50,097 bases of DNA from CAYZJB01 sp964478735 (GTDB lineage: Bacteria; CLD3; SB21). Made by a program: the position numbers and the translations under genes. Shown piece after piece: positions 49,999-50,097 of this stretch; positions within the stretch are counted from its first letter, which is position 1; each line of letters begins with the position of its first letter. Under the pieces are notes generated by a model. The model searched no databases. It saw only the letters and a list, made by a program, of their open reading frames with translations, and was not told where the DNA came from. The stretch lies in NCBI GenBank assembly GCA_964478735.1, contig CAYZJB010000027.1, positions 1-50,097 on the forward strand, written 5' to 3'.

Positions 49999-50097
49999 AT
50001 GAAAACCGTCCTGAATTTTTTAAAGCAACTGAAGCGAAACAATCGGCGCGAGTGGTTTGAAAAACACCGCGATGCGTTCGACGCGGCGCGATTGGAA
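49999..50097 (+). CDS. DUF2461-family protein, N-terminal fragment
   Basis: The frame begins at the ATG at 49999 and continues past the window edge. The 33 visible residues (LNFLKQLKRNNRREWFEKHRD and beyond) match the N-terminal FLxxLxxNNxREWF signature of the DUF2461 (TIGR02453) family, of unknown function. The rest lies outside the window. Confidence 0.8.
   Translation, partial: MKTVLNFLKQLKRNNRREWFEKHRDAFDAARLE

Noticed and set aside
1..50097. tRNA, rRNA and CRISPR loci
   Set aside because: Intergenic regions were checked for T-loop motifs, rRNA-like stretches and regularly spaced repeats; none was seen. A covariance-model scan would be decisive and was not possible here.

Overview
This 50 kb window is chromosomal DNA of about 55% GC, almost entirely coding, with short gaps, many overlapping start/stop codons and frequent TTG starts. 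The gene content points to a diderm of the FCB group (Ignavibacteria/Calditrichota/KSB1-like). The basis is a PorV/PorQ-family outer-membrane protein, a surface protein ending in a FlgD-like Ig domain, a DUF5683 protein, several small outer-membrane barrels, and an MglA/roadblock/DUF4388 cluster. This assignment is inferred from gene families and not from a marker gene. No rRNA, tRNA or CRISPR array was seen.

Layout. 1-490: remnants of IS256-type elements. 634-2029: a VOC protein and an endonuclease/exonuclease/phosphatase-family protein. 2163-8703: a nine-gene + strand run (membrane protein, STAS, HDAC-like deacetylase, DUF5683, receiver-histidine kinase, CofG-like radical SAM, uracil phosphoribosyltransferase, RsbW-like kinase, outer-membrane protein) closed by a terminator. 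8801-10742: mnmA-panB. 10790-13470 (-): barrel protein, glutaryl-CoA dehydrogenase-like enzyme, two zinc-ribbon membrane proteins. 13538-16386 (-): GH57 enzyme and a DUF4388 protein. 16493-21060 (+): a surface operon (lipoprotein, FlgD-tailed protein, PorV-like, M16 peptidase). 21067-24054 (-): uppP, yjbQ, citrate synthase. 24127-28490 (-): a seven-gene signalling operon (CheY-like, DUF4388/roadblock, roadblock, DUF4388, HAMP sensor, MglB-like, MglA). 28666-31696: GNAT, glycosyltransferase, CAP protein, ruvA. 31900-37076 (-): fabI, gamma-carbonic anhydrase, ion antiporter, two paralogous zinc-ribbon membrane proteins, radC. 37504-40641: VWA protein, CGNR regulator and a broken YHS gene in an AT-rich patch. 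40693-45298 (-): FakA-FakB-type fusion, SPOR protein, thpR, peptidoglycan-binding protein, recX. 45553-46798 (-): protoglobin and MarR. 46990-end (+): LOG protein, LPP20/DUF4384 protein, lipoprotein, DUF2461 start.

Regulation is unusually readable. Thirteen sigma70-like promoters with an exact 17-nt spacer could be placed by eye. Three of them lie so close to the start codon that the transcripts look leaderless (mnmA, the lipoprotein at 16493, the glycosyltransferase at 29246). The protoglobin-marR promoter carries a palindrome filling its spacer.

The best candidate for an undescribed system is the MglA-roadblock-DUF4388-CheY-HAMP operon, which has its own strong promoter plus an internal promoter for the mglB/mglA pair. 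Second-tier items are the stand-alone cofG in a partner-switching operon, the protoglobin-MarR switch and the citrate synthase leader. All coordinates and motif placements were read by hand; homology calls rest on motif recognition and no database search was run.
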